Positions 49,850 through 61,801 of a stretch of DNA of 64,000 nt are shown piece after piece. The stretch's first letter is position 1; the number at the start of each line of letters is the position of its first letter. The notes beneath the pieces are model-generated. The model ran no database searches, was not told the DNA's origin, and worked only from the letters and a program-made list of their open reading frames with translations. The position numbers and the translations under genes are program-made. This DNA comes from Lethocerus indicus (lineage: Eukaryota > Arthropoda > Insecta > Hemiptera > Belostomatidae): contig JACDQD010000102.1 in assembly GCA_019843655.1 (NCBI GenBank), positions 5,031,501 through 5,095,500 of the forward strand. The letters are read 5' to 3'.

Positions 49850-50110
49850 GTCAGCAAATACACTAATATCAGTCCCTCCTCCTACGACATAAAAAAACGT
49901 GAACGCTAAACTCACGAATTATATTTTAAAAAAGAAAAACATTGTCTGATTATATTATTGCGAGGTACGGCGCAACGTGATACACGAACTCAAGACGCCG
50001 AAGTATCGCCGGTTTGCCGACTCACGGCGCCGTAATCGACGGCACTACATTACAGCGACATCTACGTACGAACTGCTGTATATACTTACGAGAAAGTATT
50101 TTTTCGAACC
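49850..50110. other. Intron sequence, nothing recognised
   Basis: This is a short AT-rich spacer between the candidate exon and the minus-strand LINE, with no feature seen. Confidence 0.4.
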
Positions 50111-50975
50111 TTTTTTTTTGTCTCTTTTATTGTTACAACTGTAAAATTATACAATAAGCAACATTGATGAAATCACTAGCTACAATAGTCTACAATTAGA
50201 GGAGAAACCCACTAGTTTCCCCCCCTTTTTTTATTATTATTATTTAATTTTTAATTTAATTTAATTTATTTATTATTATTAATATTTTATTTAATCATTT
50301 AGGTCGCGTGGCCACTTCCTTTTCAGGCGTCTGTAAGGAACGTTTGGGATGTCGGGAGATAGTAGGGTTTGGACTAGTGGATTAGGGTGATGGTGGAGTC
50401 GTGAGTGGAAATTACTGTATCGTTGTATGGCGAGGTCACGGACAAACGGGACTTTAAGATCTGTGTGTAGGGTAAGGTTGGAGACATAATAGGGTGCATC
50501 GGTTATTCTCCTTAATATTTTTGATTGTAAGGTTTGGATTTTGTGGATATTTGTCGGTTTGGCCGAACCCCACAGTTCGAGTCCGTATGTCCAGATCGGT
50601 TTAAGTATAGTGTTGTACAATAATAATTTGTTGTTTAAGCTTAATTTTGATCTATTGTCTAGTAATCTATATAGTAACTTGTATCGTCTGTTAACTTCCA
50701 GTCTTTTTAGTTTTATGTGTGGATTCCATGTCAGTCTTTTGTCTATATAGAGGCCCAGGTATTTTACCTTATCCGCAGTGGGTAGGGGTGTTTCGAATAG
50801 GGATACTGGGGGACAAGTGCCTCGTCTAAGTGAGAACGTGACGTGGACACACTTGTCGAGGTTTATTTTTATTCTCCATCTTTTTAACCATGTCTGGATC
50901 AGGTTCAAGTGATTCTGTAGATTGTAGGAAGCGGTAATAGGACTTGGATCTGATGATGGGATAGCTTTGTCACTC
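50111..50975 (-). mobile_element. 5'-truncated Jockey-like LINE, minus strand
   Basis: Read on the minus strand: an RT C-terminal ORF (50968-50291, stop TAA), a 3' UTR with AT-rich simple repeats (about 50228-50290), then ACAATAAAAGAGAC and an A-run that appears as T9 at 50111-50119. The 5' edge lies close to 50970, where RT similarity stops at the catalytic box. I could not find a target-site duplication with confidence. It is a different subfamily from the copies at 20.8 and 37.0 kb, although the protein motifs align along their whole shared length. Confidence 0.88.
50291..50968 (-). pseudogene. LINE reverse transcriptase, C-terminal fragment
   Basis: The frame runs without interruption from a diverged version of the catalytic YADD surroundings (SDKAIPSSDPSP) through NLQNHLNLIQTWLKRW, the CVHVTFSLRRG strand, VKYLGLYIDKRLTWNPH, ILKPIWTYGLELWGS, PYYVSNLTLHTDL and the ending RRLKRKWPRDLND. 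This is the canonical order of a Jockey-type RT C-terminus, and the ORF ends naturally with a TAA. The endonuclease and the fingers/palm are missing, so no activity is possible. An intact frame over 220 codons suggests modest age. Confidence 0.9.
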
Positions 50976-51003
50976 CTACGACCTAAAACTGAAATTGAAC
51001 AGC

Positions 51004-51427
51004 CCCATCGCAAGATGGGTCAGGGTTTTTCCCGGAAGGTTTCCACTTCGACCGGAAGGTTCCCCTGAATGACGAGAGTGCAGGATGCACCTGAACAGAA
51101 TGTAGAGTGAACACCGCCACGTGGTGGGACACGGACAGGGTGCCGGAGACAGCCAGCGTCCCTGACTAAGGTTCACAATGTTCCGTCAGCTCCTAGGTTG
51201 ACCTGATTAGAATTTCGGCGGTTATAAGAGGTAACACTCTTGCGTACGACAAAACGACAACAGAGTCAGGAGTGAAAAAAAAAAGTCCCTCCTATTATTT
51301 ACTGGAGTAGGCTGTAGACGGGTCCCCCCCTCTGCGGCCGAAACCCTTAGACCCATCGCAAGATGGTTATACGGGGGGAGGTTTTTCCCGGAAGATCTCC
51401 ACGAGTTCGGAAGGTTTTCCCCCCCTG
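51004..51427 (-). repeat. Duplicated motif next to the truncated LINE 5' edge
   Basis: Two copies of a 60-75 bp motif lie about 350 bases apart (51004-51065 and 51352-51427). Both contain CCCATCGCAAGATGG, then GTTTTTCCCGGAAG, then CGGAAGGTT. Each copy also has an internal CGGAAG doubling. They lie at the 5' side of the minus-strand LINE. This could be a tandem 5' UTR promoter unit of a LINE joined to a truncated ORF, or an unrelated element into which the LINE inserted. Neither is proven. Confidence 0.6.
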
Positions 51428-52038
51428 GGTAGCACACTGAGGTAAGCCTTTAGGCTCACTTATTAAGATAAGGCGCAATCAATAAGCATTAAGATTAAAT
51501 TGGACGGTTAAGATAGTAGAGAGAGCGCCTCCTCGCGGCGGGACAGGGGCAGGATTCTGGGCTTCGGCACCAGATTCCTGGCGAAGACTCGCAAGTGTGC
51601 AAGTTCCACCCACTCGACCTTCTGTTGAGTGGACAGAATTAGATTTAAACTTAAAATAGAATTAAAAGTAGCTTTGACCATAGTATTTAATTTCGATTGC
51701 CTGAAATAATTTTGAGAAAGTAACTAAAAAAAGAACTAAAAACTATTATTTACTAGACTCCTAAGATCGTCGAGTTTTCGCGCAATTCGAGCTCCGTCAA
51801 TGTTACATTTTTAAAAGAAATTTAATAGAACAAGCGCTGAAGTATAAATATAGAATATACAGCATAAAAATATCAAAAATATACATATAATACTCTACTT
51901 TTTATTAATTTATATTTAGGATAAAATATTGCATTATCTACGTCGCATGATATTCATTGAAACAGTCCCAGCACATCTGTGGTAATTTTGGGCAATTCAA
52001 ACAATACGTTGTCGTTTTTTTAACGTTTGTTTAGAATA
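51428..52038. other. Intron sequence, nothing recognised
   Basis: GC-moderate to about 51640, then AT-rich. It has no supported gene. The first part may still belong to the duplicated element at 51004-51427. Confidence 0.35.
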
Positions 52039-52231
52039 CCTGTTTTGTGGTCTGCGAGGGGTTGGAATACCGTAGATTCCGTGTGTCTCTGTCTCCTCTC
52101 GCTGGTTTGGTCTTTTGCTAGACCGGTTTCGGCTGCTCCCCATCTTCAGTAGCGGTGTTAGTCACTTTGGATGCTTTTTTGTATGATGTTTGTTTTATCA
52201 ACGAGAGGAGACAGAAACATACGAAATCTAC
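52039..52231 (+). mobile_element. Foldback element, copy D (internally deleted)
   Basis: The head (CCTGTTTTGTGGTCTGCGAG) and the complete left arm to GGTGTTAGTCAC are present. The core and most of the right arm are lost, leaving only about 25 bases (GGAGACAGAAACATACGAAA and a few more) that end at 52231. It is an internal deletion derivative of the same family. Confidence 0.82.
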
Positions 52232-53280
52232 GACTTGCATTTTGTAAATAAATCAAATTTATCGTTATAATCGACGTCATTCAATAATTAAAGACACAAA
52301 TACAAATAATGTGAAGAAGGTTGTGACACTCCAGAGCAATTTGTATTAAATTACCCTAGTATAATGATTTATTTTTATTAATAATCCACGCCTGTCGGTT
52401 ACCATTCGAGCATAATTTTTGTAATATTATGCCATTGTACCAATAAAATTGCAGTGAGAGTATAGAAAAGACGCTCCTTCGGTGGGTTCGGCGTTGAATT
52501 ACAAACACTCGCGGCCCCTAACAGCCATCTTAAATTGTAACATTCATTGTTCTCAAACTTGGAAGATGGAAATCGGTAGTATAATACACTAAGAAAGAAA
52601 GCACTTAAGTAAGAATAACAGTTATTAAACTGATGATCTTTAAAATTAACGAAATACCTCTTCCCATACACTACAGATTCCTTATAACGCTATTCTTCTT
52701 ACAGCCCGGACAGTTCTATATCCGAACAGTTTTCGGTGTACTACAGCCTCAGTAGAATTTTTAAAAGCGCTTGTAATGATTCGTTATTCAACGGCGAAAA
52801 TATCTCGTTGGGAGTCCGTACTGTACTGGAAACGCATTACTGAAACGATGCACGTCCAAAAGAACGCTGCAGCCCATTAGGAAAATTGAGTTTTTGCTTG
52901 AAAATGTTTTTTCAGGAATATAATTCTCAGGCGTTCGTAATTTACACAGTGCAACGATTTACACGCTAAATTGTGACCAAAAAGCACTAGAATGTTAATT
53001 CAAATAGATCTGATTGGGAAATATAGCCAAAACTCTTCTCAACTTACGATCAATCTCAGAATAATTTCAATACTTATCCGGTATTTTGTTTTTCAACGTT
53101 TTCTTCACCCCAACTACACTTCCTGCACGTAGCGAAACAGTTTTTTTGATATAAGAAATTGTATTGCATTCAAACTTCATCTAATAATATTTTACCGATT
53201 AAGAACTCTCATTTGGCTTAATTGATAACCACCATTCTTAGGAATGCCGTGTTTTAAACTATTTCGCGAAAATTTACTAA
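52232..53280. other. Intron sequence, nothing recognised
   Basis: AT-rich, with no coding pattern. A 90-codon minus-strand opening at 52399-52671 carries no recognised motif. Confidence 0.4.
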
Positions 53281-53381
53281 ATCGTTTCCATTTTAGAATG
53301 GCTCGATTGGTTTGATCGAACCCAACATTCAAGTCCGTATATACAAATATATTTTAATTTAGTAATGCAAAAGAGAATATT
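53281..53381 (-). mobile_element. Degenerate LINE reverse transcriptase remnant
   Basis: On the minus strand one frame reads NILFCITKLKYICIYGLECW followed by VRSNQSS. This aligns position by position with the ILKPIWTYGLELWGSAKPTN region of the LINE at 50.3 kb. Similarity fades at both sides and a TAG ends the frame. It is an old, heavily mutated fragment. Confidence 0.6.
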
Positions 53382-53757
53382 TTTTACCACTACTGTTCGT
53401 AACAAAGTCTTCTGTTCAGTTGTCACCTTTTTTTGTGACCTTTTTTTTTGATTTTCCTTTATTCATTCCATTCGCCCACGCTTTCGCCTATTTCCGCTCG
53501 TTAACCCTGGCCTTGAGAACACATTCAAATTTAAAGACGACGGATTTTAAATGCTGCTTCCGGGCAAGGCCCTTATCATGGCCTCTCGGGCGCTAAAGTG
53601 TGCACTCCATGTCTGAAGTGTACTCTTAATACCTTGGCACATGTAATCTGTGTTGTATGTGTCTAAGTATTCTGTATGTTGATGTCAGTTTGCCGGGCCC
53701 GAACACCAGTCCACCTTCGGTGTACCGCGCGGGGGCGAAAGTTGAAGAAGTGCGCTG

Positions 53758-53774
53758 AAAAAAAAAAAAAAAAC
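53758..53774 (+). repeat. A17 run, possible retroposon tail
   Basis: A pure A-run follows a GC-rich, non-coding segment (about 53560-53757), the layout of a retroposed RNA tail. I found no flanking target-site duplication. Just downstream, AGCTCAAATGGGAGAGC at 53829-53845 resembles a tRNA D-arm. Confidence 0.4.
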
Positions 53775-55394
53775 ATTAACACGCTTTATTCGTAAGAAGA
53801 CATAAAGATAATTGCCCCGCCATCAGCTCAAATGGGAGAGCTCCCGGGTTCTCGCCAAATAAAAACGTGAATTTTGTCCGGGAAACACCGTTTTCTCGAC
53901 AGGACGGAAAGGAACGTAAACTGGAGCGTGCCGCCATTCAGGTTTAGTGAGCCTTATAAAACAGAAAAGAAAAAGGAAGGAAGAAACTTTGAGAGTGACA
54001 CTGTTTTTTGATGGAGCTCATTTCTTAGACGGTCCCGGTTCAACGTCGATGATGTCTCTCAAACTTGAAAGACAGACGTTTATTGGCCTCTCCCTAAGAA
54101 GGGGCTGCTAAACGTCCACCATTTTAAACTGGAAATTTCCATGCGGATTGTCCGAGTACTAAGCTGGTATAAATTAAAGAGGAATGTAATATAATTGGTT
54201 GAGTTAAATCTAGTCTGGTGATTTACCATTACCAAGTTTTATACTGTGCTTCGAAGTGTTGGTACATTTAATAAATAATTCATTTACTGGTCATCAGGAA
54301 AGATCGTCCTGCATTATTACAAGATTGCCTTGTATAAATTCGGTATAAAAAGCATAATCCTCAACCTAAGTTATAAGGTTTATAAAATTCGCTTTGGCTG
54401 GTTGGATTAAATTCTCTACTGGAACATCCATATAGAATCACGTCTGAATCGGAACAGGGTCTCGTTCCAAAGTTTAGACATTGGATCATCCTAGGAAGCA
54501 TTCAATTCATCCGACGCACGGGTCCTTTTATCATCCTGAATACCTCGCGACCGTCTTCAAAGGATGACTGTGCCATTCGTTCAACCGGAAATAACTCAAG
54601 GAAAGCGAATCGTCCCCGTTTGCTGAATTCAGCCGCTCCGATTCCTCCCCAACCGGTGAAAATAATTTCAAAACATCCGATCCATACATTTTGCACAGTT
54701 GCATACTTCACAAACAACTCGCACAATTCTCACTAAAAGTTTAGGGCATGATACTTTTTTTATAAATAATTTATAAATTGAAATCGTATTCTAGTGCAGT
54801 ATGCGTGTTTATATTTGACTACTAGTGCACTAATATTTTAATAGGAATTGTTTCTTTTCGTTTTGTGTAGTCACGATTTTGATTTACCTCTTACCCTCCA
54901 AAGCCTTTTATCTTGCTCAGGGATGATAAATCAGAGGTTTATGTACGTACCTTGTGTATAAATGTGGATAAGGGCTGTGTCTAGTATAGTTGTGTAGTTT
55001 TTGTGCGAGCGGTTGGTTGTTTATCTGAGTTGTGTGAGTGGGACTGGCCGGCCCCTAAGCACGCGAAAGATATCCCCGCGGGCTGAAAAAATTAGACCGA
55101 ACGGCAAAACTTTTAAAACGGCCCACATTAAACCGGCGGTGCGGGTCAAAACGGTCGGAAAAATTTCATTTCATAAAGCCGATGTACTTATATGAGAGAC
55201 GGGTACTTAGGGGAGGAGTTATAAGGAGAGCTCATAAATCACGAGGCCCTCCTCAACTTAAAAGCTCGTTCCGGCGGGGGGAAAACTTTATAATAAATTA
55301 TTTTTTTCCTCATTCTTCCGGCCCCCCATTAAGGAGAGGTCCAAGCGAGGTCTTCGGTCCAGTATTAATTTAACCGTTTAACAAGTTTGCCCCG

Positions 55395-55442
55395 AGACAG
55401 AGCGAGAGAGAGAGAGAGCGAAAGAGAGGGAGAGAGGGAGAA
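55395..55442 (+). repeat. GA-rich simple repeat
   Basis: This is an imperfect GA/GAGAGG purine tract of about 48 bases. Confidence 0.85.
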
Positions 55443-58400
55443 GAGTTGGCCAAGCCCTAATCAAATTATACCGGTTTTAAACTGTTTCTCAAACGGGATT
55501 AAAACTATTTCCCTTTTATCGGATCCGACAATCGAAATTTAATTGGCCAACGCCTATCGGACATGGAGGAGATTTGCCAAGACCACAAACCGATATCGAT
55601 TTGTCAACCCGGACTGTTATTAAGGGGGGAGCATTAACCTTCCATTAACCTTCCTGCACCATTAAATTCCTGCAGAATCGATAATAATTTGGGGATACTT
55701 GCGTAGATAGTAAATCAGGAATTTTAAGAAATTTAGATTGCATCATTCCTATAAAAGTTTTATATGAAAACAATATGATTCTTTCCATACAATTAAAATT
55801 ATTATTTGCTAAATGTACTCATATTGGAGTACATATAAAATCGAATATGTACTCAACTTCTCAGTTATAGACCAGATACCAATCATTTCCCTAAATAAGT
55901 ACTATTACAGAACTTATACAGTGGAATCGCTCTTCCATTTCAAAGTAAAACCCTTTTTATCTGAAATATTTCGAGAATCGTAAAGTTCTCTAATTGCTCC
56001 GGCTGGAATAATGTAAAAGCATTATATTTAAGTTCTCCTTTCCGACTTCCGGATCACCACTCTGCCCGCTCTGCAGTTTAAATCCCAGTCCCTCTTTCTT
56101 AATGCGCCGACGGCTGTAAAATAACAGTCGAAAATTCAAATATTTTAGACATTCAAGCCGTTTTAGCGCTCGACTATTATTCAACTCACAATTAAGACGC
56201 TGGGCGTTCCTGTATAATAAGAACTTTGCGCCCTGAATTAATATTACATCTTAAAACATTTTAAAAATAAAACTTTAGCGATAAACCCCCGCGTCAAACC
56301 CTCCATATATTTTGTAATTTTGTGTGTAACCCTGACATAAATACATTGTCTGTTAGCTTATTGACAAATGAATAAACACGAATCGATGTTTAAGGTTCTT
56401 TGAATTCATGAACTTTAAAAATTAATTCAATTTTCTAACAAAAATTCTTTTGTAATAAATTTTATAGTATTTTCCAGGAATACATAATATAATCTGCATG
56501 AGATTACGAACAGGAATGCAAATAATATTGCCGGCTGGGTGTTTATTGAAAATACTAAACCCATAATCGTGAACGTTTTCAACTTATCAGTATACAGATA
56601 AGAACAAAAATCGTTCTTTCCCAGGTCAAATTACGCCACATACCGCTATCATAATCTGTTCTATTTATTTTGCCCAGTTTCCAAACATAGTTATTTTCAT
56701 TCTCACAATGATTGAAATGAAATTCACTGCTTAGAGCTTTGTTTACTGCACGGTTTTATGCTTTTTTCCGCACAGGCTGCCACTGGCCATTGGCGTGGGC
56801 CGACCCGTATTATTGGTGGAGCGAAATGATCCCAAGTTAAATTGGCGTTACCTACATTCGGGCACGGCATTAGACGAAAGTTGTTTTTCAACTGTCGTCC
56901 AGGCTCCGTTTCAGAGGCTGGGACGGGACGTCGCCCAACTAAAAGTTTTCCCCGTCGGGAAATTCGTTTAACATCACTCAAGCTCAAGTTGTGACGGACG
57001 GAATTAAAAAAAAATGAAAAAAAAAGTCTTAAAAAAAAGAGTAAAAAAATCATGTTTTAATCGCTCGTGTGTTATAGTTGTGACGTGTCCCGCAGGAGTT
57101 TTCAGTTTTATTTAGGATGACAAACGCGAATACGAGGAAAGAGCTTTGAGAATAATTGTTGCGATTACAGAATATAATACTGTAGTAGATAATAGTTCCT
57201 AGCGATCGACAATTTATGCCTTAGACTATTTTTCAATAATTAATTAGTAAAGAGGTACCTGTATTGAAGTAGAATTTACTAAACATCCGTCAGAAAATAG
57301 TCATCGGAGGGTGAGCGTTGGGGCGTCCCTGGGGATTTCGGTAATTGTGTCCGGTAGACAAGCGGCAGATCGATGAAGGATACGTTCAGCATCGAGACCT
57401 ACAGTCGAAGTCACGTAGCGCACTCTCTTCAGATCTGCTGCCTGCACCGGTCGGCTACAGCTTCTTTTAAGCGGGAAAACAGGAAAAGGGGTTATGGATA
57501 ATGGCTGATCTTCACTGCATAATTTTCGCCGTTTCCAATTGGCGAATAATCGTAACAAATTAAAACAGGCATAAGGTTGTAATCCCAGTAAACATATTGG
57601 TCGCCATAAGGGCGACGCAGAGAGGCGACGTGTTTCTACAGGTTGCCGTGTCGATACATCCCAGATATTCAGAAAAAACACCACAATCCATAGCGTTCTA
57701 TTTGGTTGGAGCCGGCGGGCTACAGTTGTACCGGGCGATGAGACAGGATGACGGACGGTCCCTCGGGACCTCTCTCAATATTTCCCGGACCAGTGCCCCT
57801 TATTTATGTCCCGTCATCGTTCGCCGCGGTCCTATGAATTCAACCTACACCCCCCTCCCCGGCTTGAAGCCCGCTTGAATCCCTTGCGTCCACCTAGGCC
57901 CGTTTCTGATTCCCTAAATAAACCCGGTTGACTATGAGAGAAAACAGTCGGGGTGCCGATTAATGCTCGGCGGACTGAAAAAATGGCATATTTCAGTCCC
58001 AACCCGTTCCCGGAGTTGAAACGTCTGAATCTCATTCGCCGTCTGATTTATAACGGCGTATCGGAACGAGGACAGTTTTGTAAAGCAAACAATACCGCGC
58101 TTACTCTCTTTTGAACATACGAATCCGCCTAGGACTTTCTACAAGACAATTACTCCTATGGGACCCCTAGGACTCCTACTGGTATCCTAGTTATACAATA
58201 CTTTAAAATAAAAAGCGATTCGATTCGGGGATGGGTTTCTGAATATGCTCGATGGCATTCCTCAATTATAATTCCCGAGGGTAGAGGAAAACGATACTGA
58301 AGCTTGCTTTAGAGTTTATCTCGCGACGAGAGTTAAGCAACTTAATTGAGAGGTTGTGGGAGGCAGCTCCCTAGAGATGGTGCAAGCATATCAGGTTTAT

Positions 58401-58669
58401 TACACAAGATTGCGTTCCTTAATTTCGAGGTTCGAATTAAACTTTTCAACTATCGCAGATAGCGAGCGGGTGCCAGCCGCTTAGTTAAGGATTGCTATTA
58501 GGGACTGATTTGTTTTGCCCTGTTATTAATTAAAACAACAAGGAAATGCTCACTAACTTAGTATATCTACTGGCACGAGAGATTAGCCCTCCGGGCGACA
58601 GAAGTAGTGTTAGCTATTTGGATTTAATGCTACATTAGATAATAAATGTTGAATCAATACCATTCTCGT

Positions 58670-58689
58670 TGTTAATACCAGTATTAACA
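58670..58689. other. 20-bp inverted repeat
   Basis: TGTTAATAC, two central bases, then GTATTAACA: perfect 9-base arms. It may be a binding site for a dimeric factor or chance. Confidence 0.45.
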
Positions 58690-61676
58690 AATAACGGGCA
58701 GTTTAAGCAAGATCTTCATTAGGTATTTTTTGGCCTTAAAATAATAATAATAGCAATAATTGATTACATAAATCGAAGTTGGAATGTGTCTAAAATAAAA
58801 CAGGTATGACTGATATTGACATTTGAAATGTTAATCGGGCGATGGTTGGGTTTGTAATTAAGAGCAATTAGGTCTCAGGCAGCGAGCATTGGTCGCCCGC
58901 TAATGTAACGAACGATTAAACGTTCATCCAGTCTCCAATTAACGGATGGAAACGCTTCTCTGTTTATGTTTCCAAATGTACAGTTCAGACGTTTTTCAGG
59001 GTGGGACTCTTTTGTAGGACAAACAATTACTGGGGGAAATTATGGGTTTGTACGTCAATTTGCATTATCGCGCGATTTGTTTCAGAATGTACGAATTTTG
59101 AGTACAATCATATTTATATAGTGCAGTTTTTAACACATTTTATCCGTTATTTTTAATAAATAATGCATTAGTAAATATCATATAAAGATATGAACCTTGA
59201 ATTTTCATATTTGTTATTATTCGTTGTCACACCTTTTTATTTATATCCTAAATATTGTTCTTTTATTGCTTCTTGTCGTTTTGAGTGTTTTTAGGAAATT
59301 GATTCATTTTGTCTTTAATAAGATTCACTTCTTCGTTTTTTCGACACTGATTCAGTTCTATTACCAAATGTGAAACCGTATTTATAGGCCCCAAACTGGT
59401 TTTATGCCGTCGGCTACCGTTTACATTTATAAATTAATTTTGTCGCTACTGATGCAATTCAACGCTTTGCTCCACCTACCAAAGTTTGTTCAACATAATG
59501 CCATCGATTTCTAGCAAAAAACCTGTACGGAAGTAAAACAAACTAAAAAACTAAAGGGCAATATTTCTAATGGCCCAAGAATTGACGCGAGAATTTATGA
59601 ACTCGGGAAAGCCCGGCCGCCGGTAAACAACGTGCTTCCTGTTCATCCATTTTCTGTCGAAAAACAATTTCGTCTCAAGTTCGAAAACAATATTTGTTCT
59701 TGCTCTATTGGCGTTATCGAAGGGGGGAAAAGAAATGATGCCGTTCGGTGGAGTTTAGGCAACAAATTTTGTTGTACCAGGGTTATTGACGTCAAAAAAT
59801 ACTAAGATCCGCTTGGCCGTAGCATCTTTTCGGTACGCAACCACGATTTGAATTCGAGTCTGTGTGATAAAACCGCGCCGCTTATACAATATACATTAGT
59901 GTTTCTTTATATAATACATTACTGAATTACTGTATATATATCCGAACTGCTATTTTATGTACATAGATATTTCTTTTTAATATCAATTGGATAAACTAAA
60001 ACATAGAACTAGGATCTCAAAAATGTTTTGTTTAAAAATCCAATGTCATAGAGTGACACTCCACTACAATCGTACACAACTTACTCATACATCGTACACG
60101 TACATGATACTCGCTTTTCTACAAGTAGCAGTTGATCATATTATACAAATGACATCTCTAGGTTATACATGTCTTGGTATCCTCTTCTTTCTCCCCATTT
60201 TTCATTGGGCTTTTTGGGGCAATTGGCTTGTAAGGGCGGATCAGGGCCGTTCTTTAGCTTGTCTCTGCGCGGTTATTCAGAGTTTATGTATTGAAGACTG
60301 GCGATTACCAATCTGTCGAAGAGGGCTCTGAATATAGAGCTTGTCCCGCGCCTCGGAAATATCTAAACAGATTAAAACAACGGAAGACGACTCGTGAAAC
60401 AAAAGAGCCCAAAACTAAATGTAATTAATTGCAAAACTTCGGCATTCAAAGGATATTAGGGTCTTCGCTCATTCCAACTTAAAGCTTAACTCATTAATGC
60501 GACCAACAAACAATATATTTCTAAATTAAATTTTCGAGAATCGGAAAGGAGAATTGGCACTTCAGCACAAGTTATAACAGCTAGCTCTTTATTTTTATAA
60601 TATAATTGGCGATGGTGACGAAAAAGAATAAGACCATACCATCAGATCCGAATTCATTAGGTGGAGTGTTACTTATTGCCTTAGACTTGGAATCAATATG
60701 TGGTGCGGAGAGGTAAGCGGCCAGCCCAGGTAACTTACTTAAGAGAGCTTTAAGGGTTTTAGTATAAGCCCTTTTTAGCCGCAATGATACTCGCCAAGTC
60801 CCCTATTAGTAAGGAATCCTAGAGCTTTTTCGACTAAACCGTGATGACGAATTTCCCAGTGCTCCCTGGCAGACAGATATGTTTTATACATCGACGAAAG
60901 TAAAGTCCACTACGTTTTTTAAGCTGTTTTTAACCTGGAATGGGTTATTAATACGCCAGTTCAGTATTTTCCGGGTTTACTCGAAGCCGTCCGGTTGCGT
61001 CGAACGAATTTGTGTCCTTCGTTCAATCGGCGATAGCAATTAGCAATTATTTGTCCCTCTTAATCGATGGGAGCGGAGACGGGGGTCGATGGTTCGATAA
61101 ATTGAGGTTTCTATCGTAAATCTCGGGGAAAGGGGGGCGGGGGTCGGGTCGAAGCCGGGATAGGGGGCTAATCGGCAAGTGGCGAGGCCGTCACCCCTCA
61201 TAGATTTATACGCCGGATAAAATACGCAAGTCGCTAGTCAGTCGTCGTCCTCAGCCGCCCCTCGCCCACTATTTATCACACCCACACCCAAACCACTATC
61301 ACCATCTCCTTATGACTACTTACCCGGATCGCAAAAAAGAATATTTCTAGCCTCTTCACTATCTGACGTTACTGTCCCCTTCACAATTGTTACTCTGGTA
61401 AATATCGCCGACTCTGACTGGATTTTGGATATCTGCGTTCGATTAGATTGAGGTACACGGATAGTTACGAGATGTTTGACTGCTGTTAATAATTTGTTCG
61501 TCCGGTATACCCGACCCGGGTCGAATATTAATATTTAGGTTTCGACAATATTCCACGTATTCGTATCCATTATGCTCTCGTTTAATATAGATATCGATGG
61601 CATAATTTCGCGATTCTCCAAAACGGAGATGACTAGAGTCGGCCAGCAACTAAACGGCTCGAATTTACTTTTTTAG

Positions 61677-61801
61677 GGAACGCGGAATTATATATAGTGT
61701 TGGCGCTGCTGATCGGGCTGGTGACGGTGGTGATCGGATGCTGGCTGTCGGACAACTGCTGGTCGCCGGAGGCGGAGCAACAACTGCTGACGATGGCGTA
61801 G
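61677..61801 (+). CDS. Transmembrane-helix exon ending at a first in-frame TAG, unknown gene
   Basis: A likely branch point (CTAAAC, 61650), a T-rich tract and TTTTTTAG precede the exon. The first two bases complete the Gly codon left by the phase-1 donor at 1658, or by those at 39325 or 49849. It then reads NAEL and a helix of about 20 hydrophobic residues (YIVLALLIGLVTVVIGCW), followed by LSDNCWSPEAEQQLLTMA and TAG at 61799-61801. The Cys beside the helix could be palmitoylated. About 33 of 40 codons end in G or C by hand count, unlike intron DNA. With a cleaved N-terminus the tail would be cytoplasmic (type I); with the basic 49.7 kb exon as N-terminus the orientation would reverse. I do not recognise the family. 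Small single-helix proteins of this size include regulators such as stannin/hemotin, but no homology is claimed. Confidence 0.72.

Larger units (their letters stand above)
53775..61676. other. Last intron segment before the terminal exon, no supported gene
   Basis: A GA-rich tract lies at 55395-55442, an A-rich low-complexity stretch at 57001-57049 and a perfect palindrome at 58670-58689. Open frames at 57301-57684 (minus), 57597-57878 (plus) and 59987-60331 (plus) overlap or lack splice context and motifs. GC-rich blocks lie at about 54990-55280, 57300-57880 and 61060-61200. The 3' end has CTAAAC at 61650-61655 as a likely branch point and a T-rich tract before AG at 61675-61676. Confidence 0.4.

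Noticed and set aside
53817..53865. tRNA D-arm-like AGCTCAAATGGGAGAGC
   Set aside because: The following B-box-like word is only about ten bases away and no cloverleaf can form. At best it is a relic.
57301..57878. Overlapping plus- and minus-strand frames (93 and 127 codons)
   Set aside because: Both strands are open over the same GC-rich block, no domain is recognised and no convincing donor follows the CTACAG at about 57650.
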